A DNA stretch of 41,853 bases from Legionellaceae bacterium (GCA_029210085.1 JARGPP010000014.1:1-41853); one strand, 5' to 3'; shown: positions 1 through 8,967, numbered from the stretch's first letter. The notes: generated from the sequence alone by a model not told the origin. Translations and numbers: made by a program.

Positions 1-60
1 AGCTTCAAGCTCTGCTTTTTCTTCTTCTGTTATGTGTATTCTTTTCATGCTGCGAAGCAT
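1..60 (-). CDS. IS630 transposase, first 20 codons only (window edge)
   Basis: Read on the reverse strand from the ATG at 58-60, these codons match the N-terminus of the full transposase at 40780-41805 (MLRSMKRIHITEEEKAELEA). The gene runs off the left edge, so this is a partial CDS by position and not a demonstrated pseudogene. Confidence 0.75.
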   Translation of the reverse strand, partial: MLRSMKRIHITEEEKAELEA

Positions 61-106
61 GATCCTCTCAACATGAAAAATCAAGCATTTTCAAAGATCA
101 CGGGTA
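1..106 (-). mobile_element. Right end of an IS630-family element, cut by the window edge
   Basis: Bases 1-108 are identical to 41746-41853, the terminal part of the complete IS630 copy at the other end of the window. The segment holds the start of the transposase gene (reverse strand), the right inverted repeat (about 85-106) and the TA target dinucleotide (107-108). Sequence after 108 is unique. Only about a tenth of the element is inside the window, so whether this copy is intact cannot be judged. Confidence 0.85.
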
Positions 107-165
107 TAGATATCATGATTGTCTGATCGATATTTTTTAAATAACGGGCTTAAATTAGCTTTCAA

Positions 166-193
166 TTGACATTAAATTGACATTCCCTACAAT
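166..193 (+). promoter_or_regulatory. Near-consensus sigma70 promoter for the gene at 254
   Basis: TTGACA at 166-171, a 16-base spacer, then TACAAT at 188-193. A second TTGACA (177-182) lies too close to the -10 to be used. The expected transcript start is near 200, about 54 bases before the ATG, and an AAGG Shine-Dalgarno stretch lies at 240-243. The promoter sits 58 bases downstream of the IS630 end, so it belongs to the native gene and not to the IS. Confidence 0.6.
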
Positions 194-253
194 GCTTTTA
201 AATTAAAGTTTGTTTTTTTATAATACAATAAAATCAAATAAGGTCATATTGTT

Positions 254-1864
254 ATGGGAATAAGAGACGAAGCAAAAAAGTGTGGGCGAGCAAGTTCTGA
301 CTTAGATAAGAGAATGTTTGATACTGCAGGAAATAGGTTAGATATAGATGATAATGAAAAAGCGTCTATTCTTGAAAGGGCAGATTGGATAGGGCGTGAG
401 TTTTCACGTTTATCGGAGCTGTTAGAAGCGAGCCCCCGTGATACCCGGTTATCGAACCAGTTGGCTGATATTTATTATGATTGGGGTATACATTGTAAGC
501 AACAAGCTTGGTTCCATGATGGGTTGATAGCGCGTGATACAAATGCTCGACAAAGTGCAATATTGGCCAATCAAGAGGCGATTCAAAAAATGGAGCGGGC
601 TTATGCATTGTATTCAACACAGCGGGCAAAAAACGCAACTCATGTTTGGGTTGTGCAATATAAAAAAGATGCTCAATTGGCCAGTGATCCAATGTATCAA
701 CTATCAACTCACGACGTCTCATCGAATCAGCTGACTCAGGTCAGTCAGTTAAGTCAGCTTAAAGAAAAAGTGGACGATACTTTTGAATCATCAGAGTCAT
801 CAGAAGCATCTGACTCAGATGATTCTGACTATATACCTGATGCAGTATTTAAATCTACAACATCTAAACGTACCGTCAAAAAAGAAGTGCAGTGGGTACC
901 CAAGAAAAAAAGTAAAGTTGAAGATGACGCCGATATTGGCGGGATATTGAGAAAATTAAAAAAAGAAATCACAGTTTGGAGTCAAGCAAGTTCTGATTTA
1001 GATAAGAGCATGTTCGATGCTTTAGGACATGTCTTAGAGATAAATGATGATGAGAAAGCATCTATTCTTGAAAGAGCAGAACTGATTGGTGGCCAGTTTC
1101 AACGTTTGGTCACCGAATTAAAAAGGGTACCTGAAGACGTACGTGTATCTAAATCATTGGCAGATGTTTACTTTAATCACGGGCTGCATTGTAAGCAACA
1201 AGCTTGGTTTCATAGTGGTTTTATGTCGCGTGATGTTGACGCTTGGCACCATGCAATAGTAGCGAATCACGAGGCTATTCAAAATATGAGGCAGGCACAT
1301 GGGTTGTATCAAACAAAAAAAGAACAGGATGATACGGAAAAACTGATAGTACAATATGAAAAAGATGATAATTTTGCAAGAACTGCAGCACCTATCGCAG
1401 CACATCCCAGGTTATTAGAAAGAATAATCGTATCTTTACAGAGGGGTGGTCCTGAAATAAATGTAGAGCAAATCAGCTCCAGGGTGGCTGAAAAAGTAGG
1501 TAGAGAGGAAAATTTACCAGTAACGTTAAGACCTGATTCGACCTACTCTAAATTTTTATCGATTTCAAGCGCTCCGGTTCAACCTGACCTCGTAACATCG
1601 TCAACTGGCGCGCCATCATTTTTACATGCATTAACCGTTAATACTGAATCTCCCAGAACTTCAGTGCCGTCTATGTCTTCAGTGTCTTCCGGGCCTTTAT
1701 CTTGTGCGAGTGCACCTGGCAATTTATATTTGAGAAAAAAACAAAAAGGGTATTGTAAGCCTTTTTTTGCAACAGAAAGTGTAGGCGATCTCTCTGAATC
1801 AAGCGCTCAAAATTCAGCTCCTTTATCGACAAACTCTACTGACTCTACAAATGGCTACTCATAG
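254..1864 (+). CDS. Two-repeat protein with SV40-like nuclear localisation motif; candidate secreted effector
   Basis: I do not recognise this 536-residue family. It holds two copies of a domain of about 111 residues (13-123 and 245-355), about 58% identical by hand count. A shared core reads HCKQQAWFH, and 23 identical bases persist in the DNA. The linker has an acidic serine cluster (178-193, E/S/D-rich, casein-kinase-2-like) followed by PKKKSKVED at 216-224, one residue different from the SV40 large T signal PKKKRKVED. The C-terminal 150 residues are Ser/Thr/Pro-rich and probably disordered. There is no signal peptide or membrane segment. It has its own promoter. A nuclear-targeted type IV effector is a reasonable inference from these traits and from the SET-domain neighbour, but no biochemical function can be assigned. 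Confidence 0.85.
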   Translation: MGIRDEAKKCGRASSDLDKRMFDTAGNRLDIDDNEKASILERADWIGREFSRLSELLEASPRDTRLSNQLADIYYDWGIHCKQQAWFHDGLIARDTNARQSAILANQEAIQKMERAYALYSTQRAKNATHVWVVQYKKDAQLASDPMYQLSTHDVSSNQLTQVSQLSQLKEKVDDTFESSESSEASDSDDSDYIPDAVFKSTTSKRTVKKEVQWVPKKKSKVEDDADIGGILRKLKKEITVWSQASSDLDKSMFDALGHVLEINDDEKASILERAELIGGQFQRLVTELKRVPEDVRVSKSLADVYFNHGLHCKQQAWFHSGFMSRDVDAWHHAIVANHEAIQNMRQAHGLYQTKKEQDDTEKLIVQYEKDDNFARTAAPIAAHPRLLERIIVSLQRGGPEINVEQISSRVAEKVGREENLPVTLRPDSTYSKFLSISSAPVQPDLVTSSTGAPSFLHALTVNTESPRTSVPSMSSVSSGPLSCASAPGNLYLRKKQKGYCKPFFATESVGDLSESSAQNSAPLSTNSTDSTNGYS

Positions 1865-1917
1865 GATGATATGACTGACTAGAAATGGTTGCTAGAGGCA
1901 CGCAGTATCTTTTTAAG

Positions 1918-3495
1918 TTAAAGGTGAGGAGATACTGTGGGCAATGAGGCATCGCAGTTTTCTAAGAGTAGCTCATACAGCTCTGGTTTTTTATCTTGGC
2001 AAATGCTCATCACCGTGTTTGCAAGTGCATCAAATTTTTCTGGGGCATATTTTTTGCGCAATTTTTTAAGAGTCTGATTTAAGTAATCAATTTCCACATC
2101 ATATCGAACATAATCGCTTAAAAATTTTGATGTGATAAAGGGGGACAGTGCCTGGAGCATTTCTGTAGCGCCAAGAGAAATAGCATAGATGAAAAAGTCT
2201 TGGTCTTTGCTGTTAACAAGAGACGTGAGTTTAGGCTCGAGTTGAATCAGTGCTATTGCTAGTTCTATTTGTCCTGATTGAATTGCACTGTGCAAAATGG
2301 AGTGGTCATTTTTATCTTGTAACGTTAAGTGTGCACCGGCATATCGTAATTGTTCTATACAGGCAATTTTTTCTGATGCACTTGAGTAGTGTGGAGACAT
2401 GGCAATGGCATGCAGTACACTTACCCCCATTTTCCTGGTGTATTGGTTGGGGTTAGCCCCTTTTGCCAACAAGGCGGAGAGAGTGTTTTCATCGGCCATC
2501 CAGCACGCAAGGTGTAACAGGGTCGGGTTTTCTTGTTGGTGTTGGGGCAGGACATGTCCTCTGGCATCATGCGCTAAAATAGGTAAATTTATAGTGTGAA
2601 TATTTAAAGCATCAAAAACGGGCTTAGAAAAGGTCAAACCTGCGGGCATTCGTAATACTTTCAGAAATTTCGGGTCTAACTGAATATTTCTAGGCGTATA
2701 AGCATATTGTTGTCGTTTCTTTTGCGATGTCTCATCATTATCATCTGGGTTTAAAAACACTTTTGATTCAAACGTGTACTCTTCACCATAAAAAGGAAGT
2801 AGCTGCTGGCCAGCTCGAATCGTTATGCCTCTTGGGATGGCATAAATCACACGATTTGCATAAGGTCGAACTTCGATGTTAGCTAATGTTTGACATGGGG
2901 CGCAATTGGCCTTTCTTGGCCAAAACTCTTCATCCTCTCTTGGAATGAGTGCAGTATTGCGGCTTAACTGAAAACTATTATAAAAAACATGATCTGTCAG
3001 TGAGTTTTCTTTTCTAGAGCCTTCTTCAGGGACTGCTTCTATTGTCCCAAAATATTCTCCAAGTAGCCTTGGGCCTTTCATATCGACTTTTGCAAAAGCG
3101 CCCCAATAGCTCGGTTGATTCGGCTCTTGGAGTGCAGCAACAGCCTTAATTTCAATGCATTCAGACTCTATGTCTGCGAAGTCAGCTAGGCTACAATTAG
3201 CCTGATAATGGTAAAAGCTTTTTTGCAGGCGTATTGCCTCCATAAAGTCGTCACCCAGAGAAATAGGTGGGCGCACCGACACCTTAGGCATTTTTTTCTT
3301 TGCCTTAAGTGCGTTAGAAGAGATAACAACAGATTGCTGCCGCTTACTCGTTGTTTTTTTATTTTGGGGTGAAGTTTTACTAACCGCTTTAAATAAATGA
3401 GGGGTGTAGTCTTCGTTAAAAAACAAACTGTTTTTTTTTGGTGCTTTCCTTAGTGAGTGTTTGGTATTTTTGCTTATTTTATAGGTTTTTTTCAT
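1918..3495 (-). CDS. SET-domain plus ankyrin-repeat protein, RomA/LegAS4-like candidate histone methyltransferase effector
   Basis: A 525-residue protein with an N-terminal Lys-rich tail (1-75, including KAKKKMPKV near 64-72), a SET domain at about 115-245, and ankyrin repeats from about 323 to 430 (TLLHLA, SVLHAIA, SILHSAIQSG). SET landmarks are GEYFG (146-150), the NHSC-equivalent stretch KANCAPC (195-201), and GQQLLPFYGEEY (229-240), which supplies the catalytic-type tyrosine. The NHS motif is degenerate here (N-C-A). Architecture and length match Legionella RomA/LegAS4, a secreted methyltransferase that modifies host histone H3 in the nucleus. That substrate is inferred, not shown. It converges with the preceding gene, 53 bases away. 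No signal peptide is visible. Confidence 0.85.
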   Translation of the reverse strand: MKKTYKISKNTKHSLRKAPKKNSLFFNEDYTPHLFKAVSKTSPQNKKTTSKRQQSVVISSNALKAKKKMPKVSVRPPISLGDDFMEAIRLQKSFYHYQANCSLADFADIESECIEIKAVAALQEPNQPSYWGAFAKVDMKGPRLLGEYFGTIEAVPEEGSRKENSLTDHVFYNSFQLSRNTALIPREDEEFWPRKANCAPCQTLANIEVRPYANRVIYAIPRGITIRAGQQLLPFYGEEYTFESKVFLNPDDNDETSQKKRQQYAYTPRNIQLDPKFLKVLRMPAGLTFSKPVFDALNIHTINLPILAHDARGHVLPQHQQENPTLLHLACWMADENTLSALLAKGANPNQYTRKMGVSVLHAIAMSPHYSSASEKIACIEQLRYAGAHLTLQDKNDHSILHSAIQSGQIELAIALIQLEPKLTSLVNSKDQDFFIYAISLGATEMLQALSPFITSKFLSDYVRYDVEIDYLNQTLKKLRKKYAPEKFDALANTVMSICQDKKPELYELLLENCDASLPTVSPHL

Positions 3496-3528
3496 TACTT
3501 GAAATCACAATATTTACTTTATGTTCTT

Positions 3529-3557
3529 ATTGTACTTTATTTAGTCTTAATGGTAAA
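3529..3557 (-). promoter_or_regulatory. Possible promoter of the SET-ankyrin gene
   Basis: On the reverse strand, TTTACC (3552-3557), a 17-base spacer and TACAAT (3529-3534) lie 34 bases upstream of the ATG. The -10 is good and the -35 is weak. No clear Shine-Dalgarno precedes the start codon. Confidence 0.35.
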
Positions 3558-3641
3558 GGTGCGAGGTATTTAACTTTAGAAAAAATTGCTCTAGTATGGC
3601 CAGCATAGTTAATATGGTGTGTGTTGAAAATACGAGAATTT

Positions 3642-4463
3642 ATGCCTGAGTTACCAGAAGTAGAAACTGTTTTACAAGGGGTAAAACCTCACATTGAAAG
3701 TCAGATTATTCAAGATGTGGTGATACGCCAAGATAAATTACGTTGGCCAATACCACCTTATTTTCGTAACCAATTAATACAACAGAAAATCGGTACTTTA
3801 TCTCGTCGGGCTAAATATTTATTAATGCCAGTTGGAGCAGGGACCGTTATTTTACACCTGGGAATGTCAGGTAGCTTGCGTATTGTAGATAGAGAAAAAT
3901 CACCTGAACGGCATGATCATGTTGATATTATTTTTTCTGATACGCATTTATTAAGGTATAACGACCCACGTCGTTTTGGATGTGTGTTATGGACGGATGC
4001 GGCGATTTTAAAGCATACTTTATTTAAGCATCTAGGACCTGAGCCATTAACGGATGACTTTTCTGCCGATTATCTATACCAGGCCATAAAAAATCGTAGT
4101 GCCGCGATTAAAACACTGCTGATGAACAATCAAGTTGTGGTTGGTGTGGGTAATATTTATGTGGCAGAAGCACTTTTTATTGCTCAAGTTCATCCTTTGA
4201 TCCCAGGAAAAAAGCTATCCAAACGCACGTGTCTTCGTTTGGTGAGAGCGATTCAGCAGGTACTGGATGCTGCAATTCAAGAGGGAGGAACAACCATTAA
4301 AGATTTCTCAAATAGTGAAGGGAAGCCTGGGTATTTTACACAAGCATTACAAGTCTATGGCCGGGCTGGTTTGCCTTGTCTGCAGTGTCAGCAGCCTCTA
4401 CAGTCGATTAAAGTCGGGCAGCGCAGCACGGTTTTTTGTCCTCATTGTCAAAAGAAAGGATAA
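3642..4463 (+). CDS. mutM: Formamidopyrimidine-DNA glycosylase (Fpg/MutM)
   Basis: Base-excision repair glycosylase/AP lyase that removes 8-oxoguanine and ring-opened purines. The protein is 273 residues, the normal family length. It starts MPELPEVET, giving the N-terminal catalytic Pro2 and Glu3 after Met removal. This is why the ATG at 3642 is chosen over an upstream in-frame GTG at 3621. The conserved lysine lies at about 58 (SRRAKYL), the DPRRFG loop is present, and the C-terminal zinc finger (CLQC...CPHC) is complete. The gene stands alone between two oppositely oriented genes. All key residues are intact, so it should be functional. Confidence 0.97.
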   Translation: MPELPEVETVLQGVKPHIESQIIQDVVIRQDKLRWPIPPYFRNQLIQQKIGTLSRRAKYLLMPVGAGTVILHLGMSGSLRIVDREKSPERHDHVDIIFSDTHLLRYNDPRRFGCVLWTDAAILKHTLFKHLGPEPLTDDFSADYLYQAIKNRSAAIKTLLMNNQVVVGVGNIYVAEALFIAQVHPLIPGKKLSKRTCLRLVRAIQQVLDAAIQEGGTTIKDFSNSEGKPGYFTQALQVYGRAGLPCLQCQQPLQSIKVGQRSTVFCPHCQKKG

Positions 4464-4477
4464 GATATTTTGAAAAC

Positions 4478-4681
4478 CTAGCGAGAGTCCCGTTTTTTGA
4501 ATTGATTCATCAAATAAGGAATGGAACACCAGCCAATTAAACCTTCTATCACTAAAACAAGTCCGACTATCATAAAAAAGAGTTTACTCATACCGATTAA
4601 TGCTGCGAAAAATAAGACAGCACCAATAATGGCACGGTTAATCCTATCGGTTTTATTAATATTACATTTTTTTAGAAACAT
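4478..4681 (-). CDS. Small inner-membrane protein, DUF2892/YgaP-type transmembrane domain
   Basis: A 67-residue protein with two hydrophobic segments (about 17-33 and 36-52) joined by a short turn. It has the pattern of stand-alone DUF2892 domains: INRAIIGAVLF, then a second helix ending GLIGWCSIPYL. The same domain forms the membrane anchor of YgaP rhodaneses, but no rhodanese domain is present here. It converges on mutM with 14 bases between the stops. A plus-strand frame over the same bases is judged a shadow because it lacks such a pattern. Confidence 0.8.
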   Translation of the reverse strand: MFLKKCNINKTDRINRAIIGAVLFFAALIGMSKLFFMIVGLVLVIEGLIGWCSIPYLMNQFKKRDSR

Positions 4682-4862
4682 TTGGATTCTTCTTATGGTT
4701 GTTTTTGTAAAGAGTAAATTATACTTTCTATGACACTACATTATTTTTTAATTGAGAATCAATATAATTGTTTTGTTGCTATTGCTGCGTGTTAATAAAA
4801 GCCTCTTAATTGCCTTTCGTGTCCTTAAAGTTTCCAGATAGAGTTAAAAGTGATTTTCATGT

Positions 4863-7800
4863 ATGATGCCCAGCTTTTTGAGTGAGTGTTTTATGATGAC
4901 AGATATTGCAACACAAACAGATTTCGATACATCCACACAAGTTTCGAATCATCCGGTACAGCAATTACAAGCTTTATCTTATCGTGTTGAAATCGATGCA
5001 ACTGCATTTAAAGTCGTGCTAGAAGAGACATATCAAATATTTAACACGCTTAAAAAAGAATCTTTTGAAGTTGCTGCTGAGGCGTTTCATCTTTGTGCAA
5101 GCATTGCTGGTTTATGTGCGCTACATATTACAAAAAAAGGGCCTTATCATGCCTTATTTGAACACGCATTAAGTATGCAAGACTATTATTTGGCTCACAA
5201 TAAGCAAGACCGAATTATATTAGAAGAACACCTTATAACACGGGATCAATATGCAAGCATGGTACCCGGTGTGTATCAGATGGATGTGTTTCAACCGTTG
5301 TCCAATTTGCTGGAATTATCTGCTAATTCAGGCGTAACAACACCCTTAAATACACGTGGAACACAAGTCAATATGCCGGTATTGCCAAAAGTGGATGAGG
5401 TTGCTTTAATGCCTTTAAAACCGACTGTGCAGGCAATGTCTACAATGTCTGCAGTGCCTAGTTGGAGTGCAGACAGTTTTAGAGAGCGACTTGAGCGCAT
5501 AGAAATGCAAACACACTCAAATGGTAAAAGCAAAGCATTTAAACAGCTTAAAAATGATTTGTACCAGTATATTCAAGACATAAAAAAAGAACATCCCATT
5601 ACAACGACATCACGTTATGCAATGGATACTCCTATTATTCAAGATTTAGAGCTTGCACTCGAAATACAAGCAGCCTATATCCATTATTTAAAAGTACACC
5701 AAAAAAGTAAGCACTTTATCTTGTCAGGTGCATTGAAAGAAGCGGCCTCTTTATGGCGAACCTTGAATGCATATTATCAACACACGGATGCATCTGAAGC
5801 ATTAAAAGAAGTGGTTAGAAATAATGCCCACTTTATGCAGTTTCAGTCTATGAATGTTAAAAGTATCGTGGCTTGTGGGCATGTGGTCACTTCAGAAAAA
5901 ACCTCTGCTGATGAGAAAAAAAATGCCAAGGAACAACAAAAAGCGCGTGTTGCGGTTAAGCAGTCGGGTATTCAAGATATTTGTTCTGCGTATCAAGGTA
6001 TTGTAGAAGAAGCAGCCGCTGATTTTGTAGTAGACAACTCTGCTGTGATACCGGATACATATCAGATTTTATCTCTTGAGTTTTCACGGTTGAAGGCCAG
6101 CATGGAAGGAGCGTCTTTTTACCCACTGTTTCAGCAGGTATCCGGTTATGTTAACGGTTTAACGAAAATGCTGTTACCTCAAGCACCTTATATTCTTGAT
6201 TACCTCTCATATATTGATGATAACCATTCGAGTGATGTTTTTGACTTATCGACAAGTGCATTCATGAGAGCTCAAAGTACTATCCCTAACGCACAGTTAT
6301 TACAAGCGTTTGCCCTGTTTTATGCCATTAAAATTGCTCACCTGGATGAAATACTCTCTAAAGTGGATGGAAATAGTGATGATGCACAACTTGCGCTTTA
6401 TGCTCGTTTTATGAGTGCAACACGATTATCTACCTATGAATATTTGTTAGCTCCTTTAATGACGAATGATTTGTACCAAGTGAAACAAGATTGTGAGTCG
6501 ATTTTACGTGAGCAAGAGCGTGCAACACCGCTGATTAATGCATTAGCATCAGAACGCTTGTTTTTTGTTGAACAAGAAATCCAAGCTCAGTGTTTGCAAA
6601 CATATGCTTCTCCAGAAATGAGCACAGAACCTCAAGCATCACCGCCTAAAAAACTGTCTAGCTCAGCCATAAAAAGAGCTAAAAAGCGCGCTAAAAAATT
6701 AGCTGCTGAAAAACAAGCAGCCGCATCATCCAATGAGCTATCAATTTCAGCACGCTGGGAAGAGGTTGAAAGTGCCTATGAGCAAACAACACTTTCAGCA
6801 CCTGGATGGATGGCATTAAGAGCTGAAGTGATTGAATTATTACAGAAGTCAGCACATCAAGAAGCGCTCGATGTATTGAATGATTGGATTGATGAGGCCT
6901 TATCAATAGATACAATGGGTAGTTTGTTAAAAGAAAAAGGTTTGTTTGATGGTTATTTACATAAAGCTATTATCTTAAGAAATTTAAATAAATTGGATGA
7001 GGCTATACAATGCCTTGGAGAAGCATGGAAAAGATTAGCAACAGAAGAGCATGCTAAAACACGATATTATCAAATACAAAAAGTTATGCTTGAAAAAGGG
7101 TTGGCTTATCATGCGCAAGGTCAAACAGAGCTTGCAAGCATTGCCTTTATTGAAGCGAATAAAATGGCTGAGGCAAATAATACGTTTTGCTTTTATCTGC
7201 TCAATCAAGATTTAGCAATGATGAGTGCTGATGATTATAAAGAAGCAATAAAAAGCAGGCCAGAATTGATTACTTGGTTAAATATGCCTCCTAACCGTTT
7301 ATTTGTTGATGAATATAGTCAGCCCTATTTCCATGATTTTTATGGGAAATTAGCTAAATTCTCTTTTTTAGCGGGTGCTGAACTTTTAAATCAATCAAAT
7401 GCTTATAAAGCATTGGGCCGACGTGCAGCTCAATTAGAGCAGAATGGTATGGTGTATATGAATCAGTGTCTTGACATTCATCGCGCATTACTGGGCTATT
7501 GCCAAATACACAATCCAGGTAGGGTCTTACCTCTGCAACTCATGCTGGCATCCACTTATCGAAATTTGCGAATGTTGACCCGTAAAAAAACGTATCAAGT
7601 AGAAGCCAACAAAGCATTAGATGCTGCAATGCAACTCGCGGTACGTGCTGATGATAAAGCAGCCCAACAAGTGATAACAGGAGAGCGCCTGAAACTAGGA
7701 GAGGCTTTAAAAGTTAATGTAGCTGCAACAGAAAGAGCAATTCAACAAGAAGCCTATCAAGGCAGTTTAAAAGTGTGCGATATACAGCAGAATGCATATC

Positions 7801-8885
7801 AAAAAGAAGTGCTCCAGAATGCCATGAGAGTAACGAATCCTGAACCGCTCATGCTTTTATCGATTCAGAAATATGCGGCGTTGACAGAGTTAAAGAATAT
7901 TTACCGGGTGTTAGATCGTTTAATACCCAGTAATCAGCCAAGAGGAAGAAAAGAAGCGCTTAAAAATAATATTGCAAATGTTGCTTTAAAAGAACTTGGT
8001 AATGTAGGCATGTATTTAGGCGTAGTGACGATGCAATGTGTAATAGCATGCACTCAGATGTCTGACGAAAAAGAGGCGTCAGCTCGTGTACTCATTCGCT
8101 TGTATGATACTGAGCTGCATTATTTAGTTCAATTGAAGCGCATATTAAATGGGCAGGAATCAGAAGAGCGTTATCGTTTTAACCCAGTCACGGAAGGGGT
8201 ACGAGAAAAGCTTGTAGAGCAAACGGACAAAGTTAAAGCGTTAGAAGTAAAAATTAGAGCTTATTTGCAGTTGGATAAGACAACTGAACAGTTAAAGATG
8301 CCCCTTTCTGAGTTAACATCTGCGAAAGCAGAGGCCGCTTGCTCGCTTCAACACTTAATTGAAGTTCAACCAATAGCCATATCAGAGTTAGAGAATTTTG
8401 CAAGGAATCAAGATATGCCTGCAGCATTTACTACTGCAATTGAACAGATTAAAACGGGTCATATCTGGGTGGCTTTATATGAATTGCTGACGTGTGCGAA
8501 TGAGCAAGCAGAGCACTTACAAACTATCAAGCAGATTTATACGGGTGCTAAAGGTAAAGATAAAAATAAAGATGAGATGCTGAGTCGATATACAAGGCAA
8601 AAAGCAACGGTTCATGCTGTGACTGCTAAAATTATGCATTGGACACTAGAGAAAATATGCTCTGACTTGGTCGGCCGCATTGAGGGTGCAGAAGAGAGTG
8701 CGCATTTGAAAGTGGTATTTGATGGCTTAAAGCAACAATGTGCGGGACAATTTAGAAAAGCATCTGAAGGCGTTTCTTTCATTGAAGTTGAGGGTATTAA
8801 GGCTCATATTAAAGCCGTTAAAGCACTGACTTTACCTGAGGCACCAGAAGCAACAGCGAGGGCATCGAATGGATTATCTTTATAG
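4863..8885 (+). CDS. Very large helical protein with TPR-like segment and basic cluster; unrecognised, candidate effector
   Basis: A 1340-residue protein without recognisable catalytic motifs. It is almost entirely helical and rich in Ala, Gln, Glu and Lys. Residues about 695-775 look like tetratricopeptide repeats (LDEAIQCLGEAW; QGQTELASIAFIEANKMAEA). A strongly basic stretch near 602-620 (AIKRAKKRAKKLAAEK) could bind nucleic acid or act as a nuclear localisation signal. There is no signal peptide and no transmembrane helix. Two start regions are possible: ATG at 4863, or the ATGATG at 4893 preceded by a weak GAGTGAG; the sequence does not decide. Long helical proteins of this kind are common among Dot/Icm effectors, but that role is inference from context. 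Confidence 0.8.
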   Translation: MMPSFLSECFMMTDIATQTDFDTSTQVSNHPVQQLQALSYRVEIDATAFKVVLEETYQIFNTLKKESFEVAAEAFHLCASIAGLCALHITKKGPYHALFEHALSMQDYYLAHNKQDRIILEEHLITRDQYASMVPGVYQMDVFQPLSNLLELSANSGVTTPLNTRGTQVNMPVLPKVDEVALMPLKPTVQAMSTMSAVPSWSADSFRERLERIEMQTHSNGKSKAFKQLKNDLYQYIQDIKKEHPITTTSRYAMDTPIIQDLELALEIQAAYIHYLKVHQKSKHFILSGALKEAASLWRTLNAYYQHTDASEALKEVVRNNAHFMQFQSMNVKSIVACGHVVTSEKTSADEKKNAKEQQKARVAVKQSGIQDICSAYQGIVEEAAADFVVDNSAVIPDTYQILSLEFSRLKASMEGASFYPLFQQVSGYVNGLTKMLLPQAPYILDYLSYIDDNHSSDVFDLSTSAFMRAQSTIPNAQLLQAFALFYAIKIAHLDEILSKVDGNSDDAQLALYARFMSATRLSTYEYLLAPLMTNDLYQVKQDCESILREQERATPLINALASERLFFVEQEIQAQCLQTYASPEMSTEPQASPPKKLSSSAIKRAKKRAKKLAAEKQAAASSNELSISARWEEVESAYEQTTLSAPGWMALRAEVIELLQKSAHQEALDVLNDWIDEALSIDTMGSLLKEKGLFDGYLHKAIILRNLNKLDEAIQCLGEAWKRLATEEHAKTRYYQIQKVMLEKGLAYHAQGQTELASIAFIEANKMAEANNTFCFYLLNQDLAMMSADDYKEAIKSRPELITWLNMPPNRLFVDEYSQPYFHDFYGKLAKFSFLAGAELLNQSNAYKALGRRAAQLEQNGMVYMNQCLDIHRALLGYCQIHNPGRVLPLQLMLASTYRNLRMLTRKKTYQVEANKALDAAMQLAVRADDKAAQQVITGERLKLGEALKVNVAATERAIQQEAYQGSLKVCDIQQNAYQKEVLQNAMRVTNPEPLMLLSIQKYAALTELKNIYRVLDRLIPSNQPRGRKEALKNNIANVALKELGNVGMYLGVVTMQCVIACTQMSDEKEASARVLIRLYDTELHYLVQLKRILNGQESEERYRFNPVTEGVREKLVEQTDKVKALEVKIRAYLQLDKTTEQLKMPLSELTSAKAEAACSLQHLIEVQPIAISELENFARNQDMPAAFTTAIEQIKTGHIWVALYELLTCANEQAEHLQTIKQIYTGAKGKDKNKDEMLSRYTRQKATVHAVTAKIMHWTLEKICSDLVGRIEGAEESAHLKVVFDGLKQQCAGQFRKASEGVSFIEVEGIKAHIKAVKALTLPEAPEATARASNGLSL

Positions 8886-8947
8886 CTATTCATTCAGTTC
8901 TATCGTATATGTGTCATGGTTTTCCTGTCGTATAGGGTGATTTGTAG

Positions 8948-8967
8948 AGGCCTTTAGTAAGGCCTTT
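8948..8967 (+). terminator. Weak hairpin after the large helical protein
   Basis: AGGCCTT (8948-8954) and AAGGCCT (8959-8965) form a 7-bp stem with a 4-base loop, followed by only three T residues. It lies 63 bases after the stop at 8885 and may be a weak intrinsic terminator. Confidence 0.3.

Larger units (their letters stand above)
1..108. repeat. 108-bp direct terminal repeat of the window (copy at 41746-41853)
   Basis: The first and last 108 bases of the window are identical and in the same orientation. Both end exactly after the TA dinucleotide that closes the IS630 element. This is the pattern expected when an assembly stops at a multi-copy IS, or when a circular contig keeps an end overlap. 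Confidence 0.95.

Noticed and set aside
1154-1405. Reverse-strand frame of 83 codons inside the two-repeat protein gene
   Set aside because: A shadow of the coding frame: no ribosome site, and its Cys/Phe/Ile-rich content is what antisense of Lys/Gln/Glu codons gives.
4521-4733. Plus-strand frame of 70 codons opposite the DUF2892-type gene
   Set aside because: It is antisense to a gene with a clear family pattern and has no ribosome site or recognisable composition.
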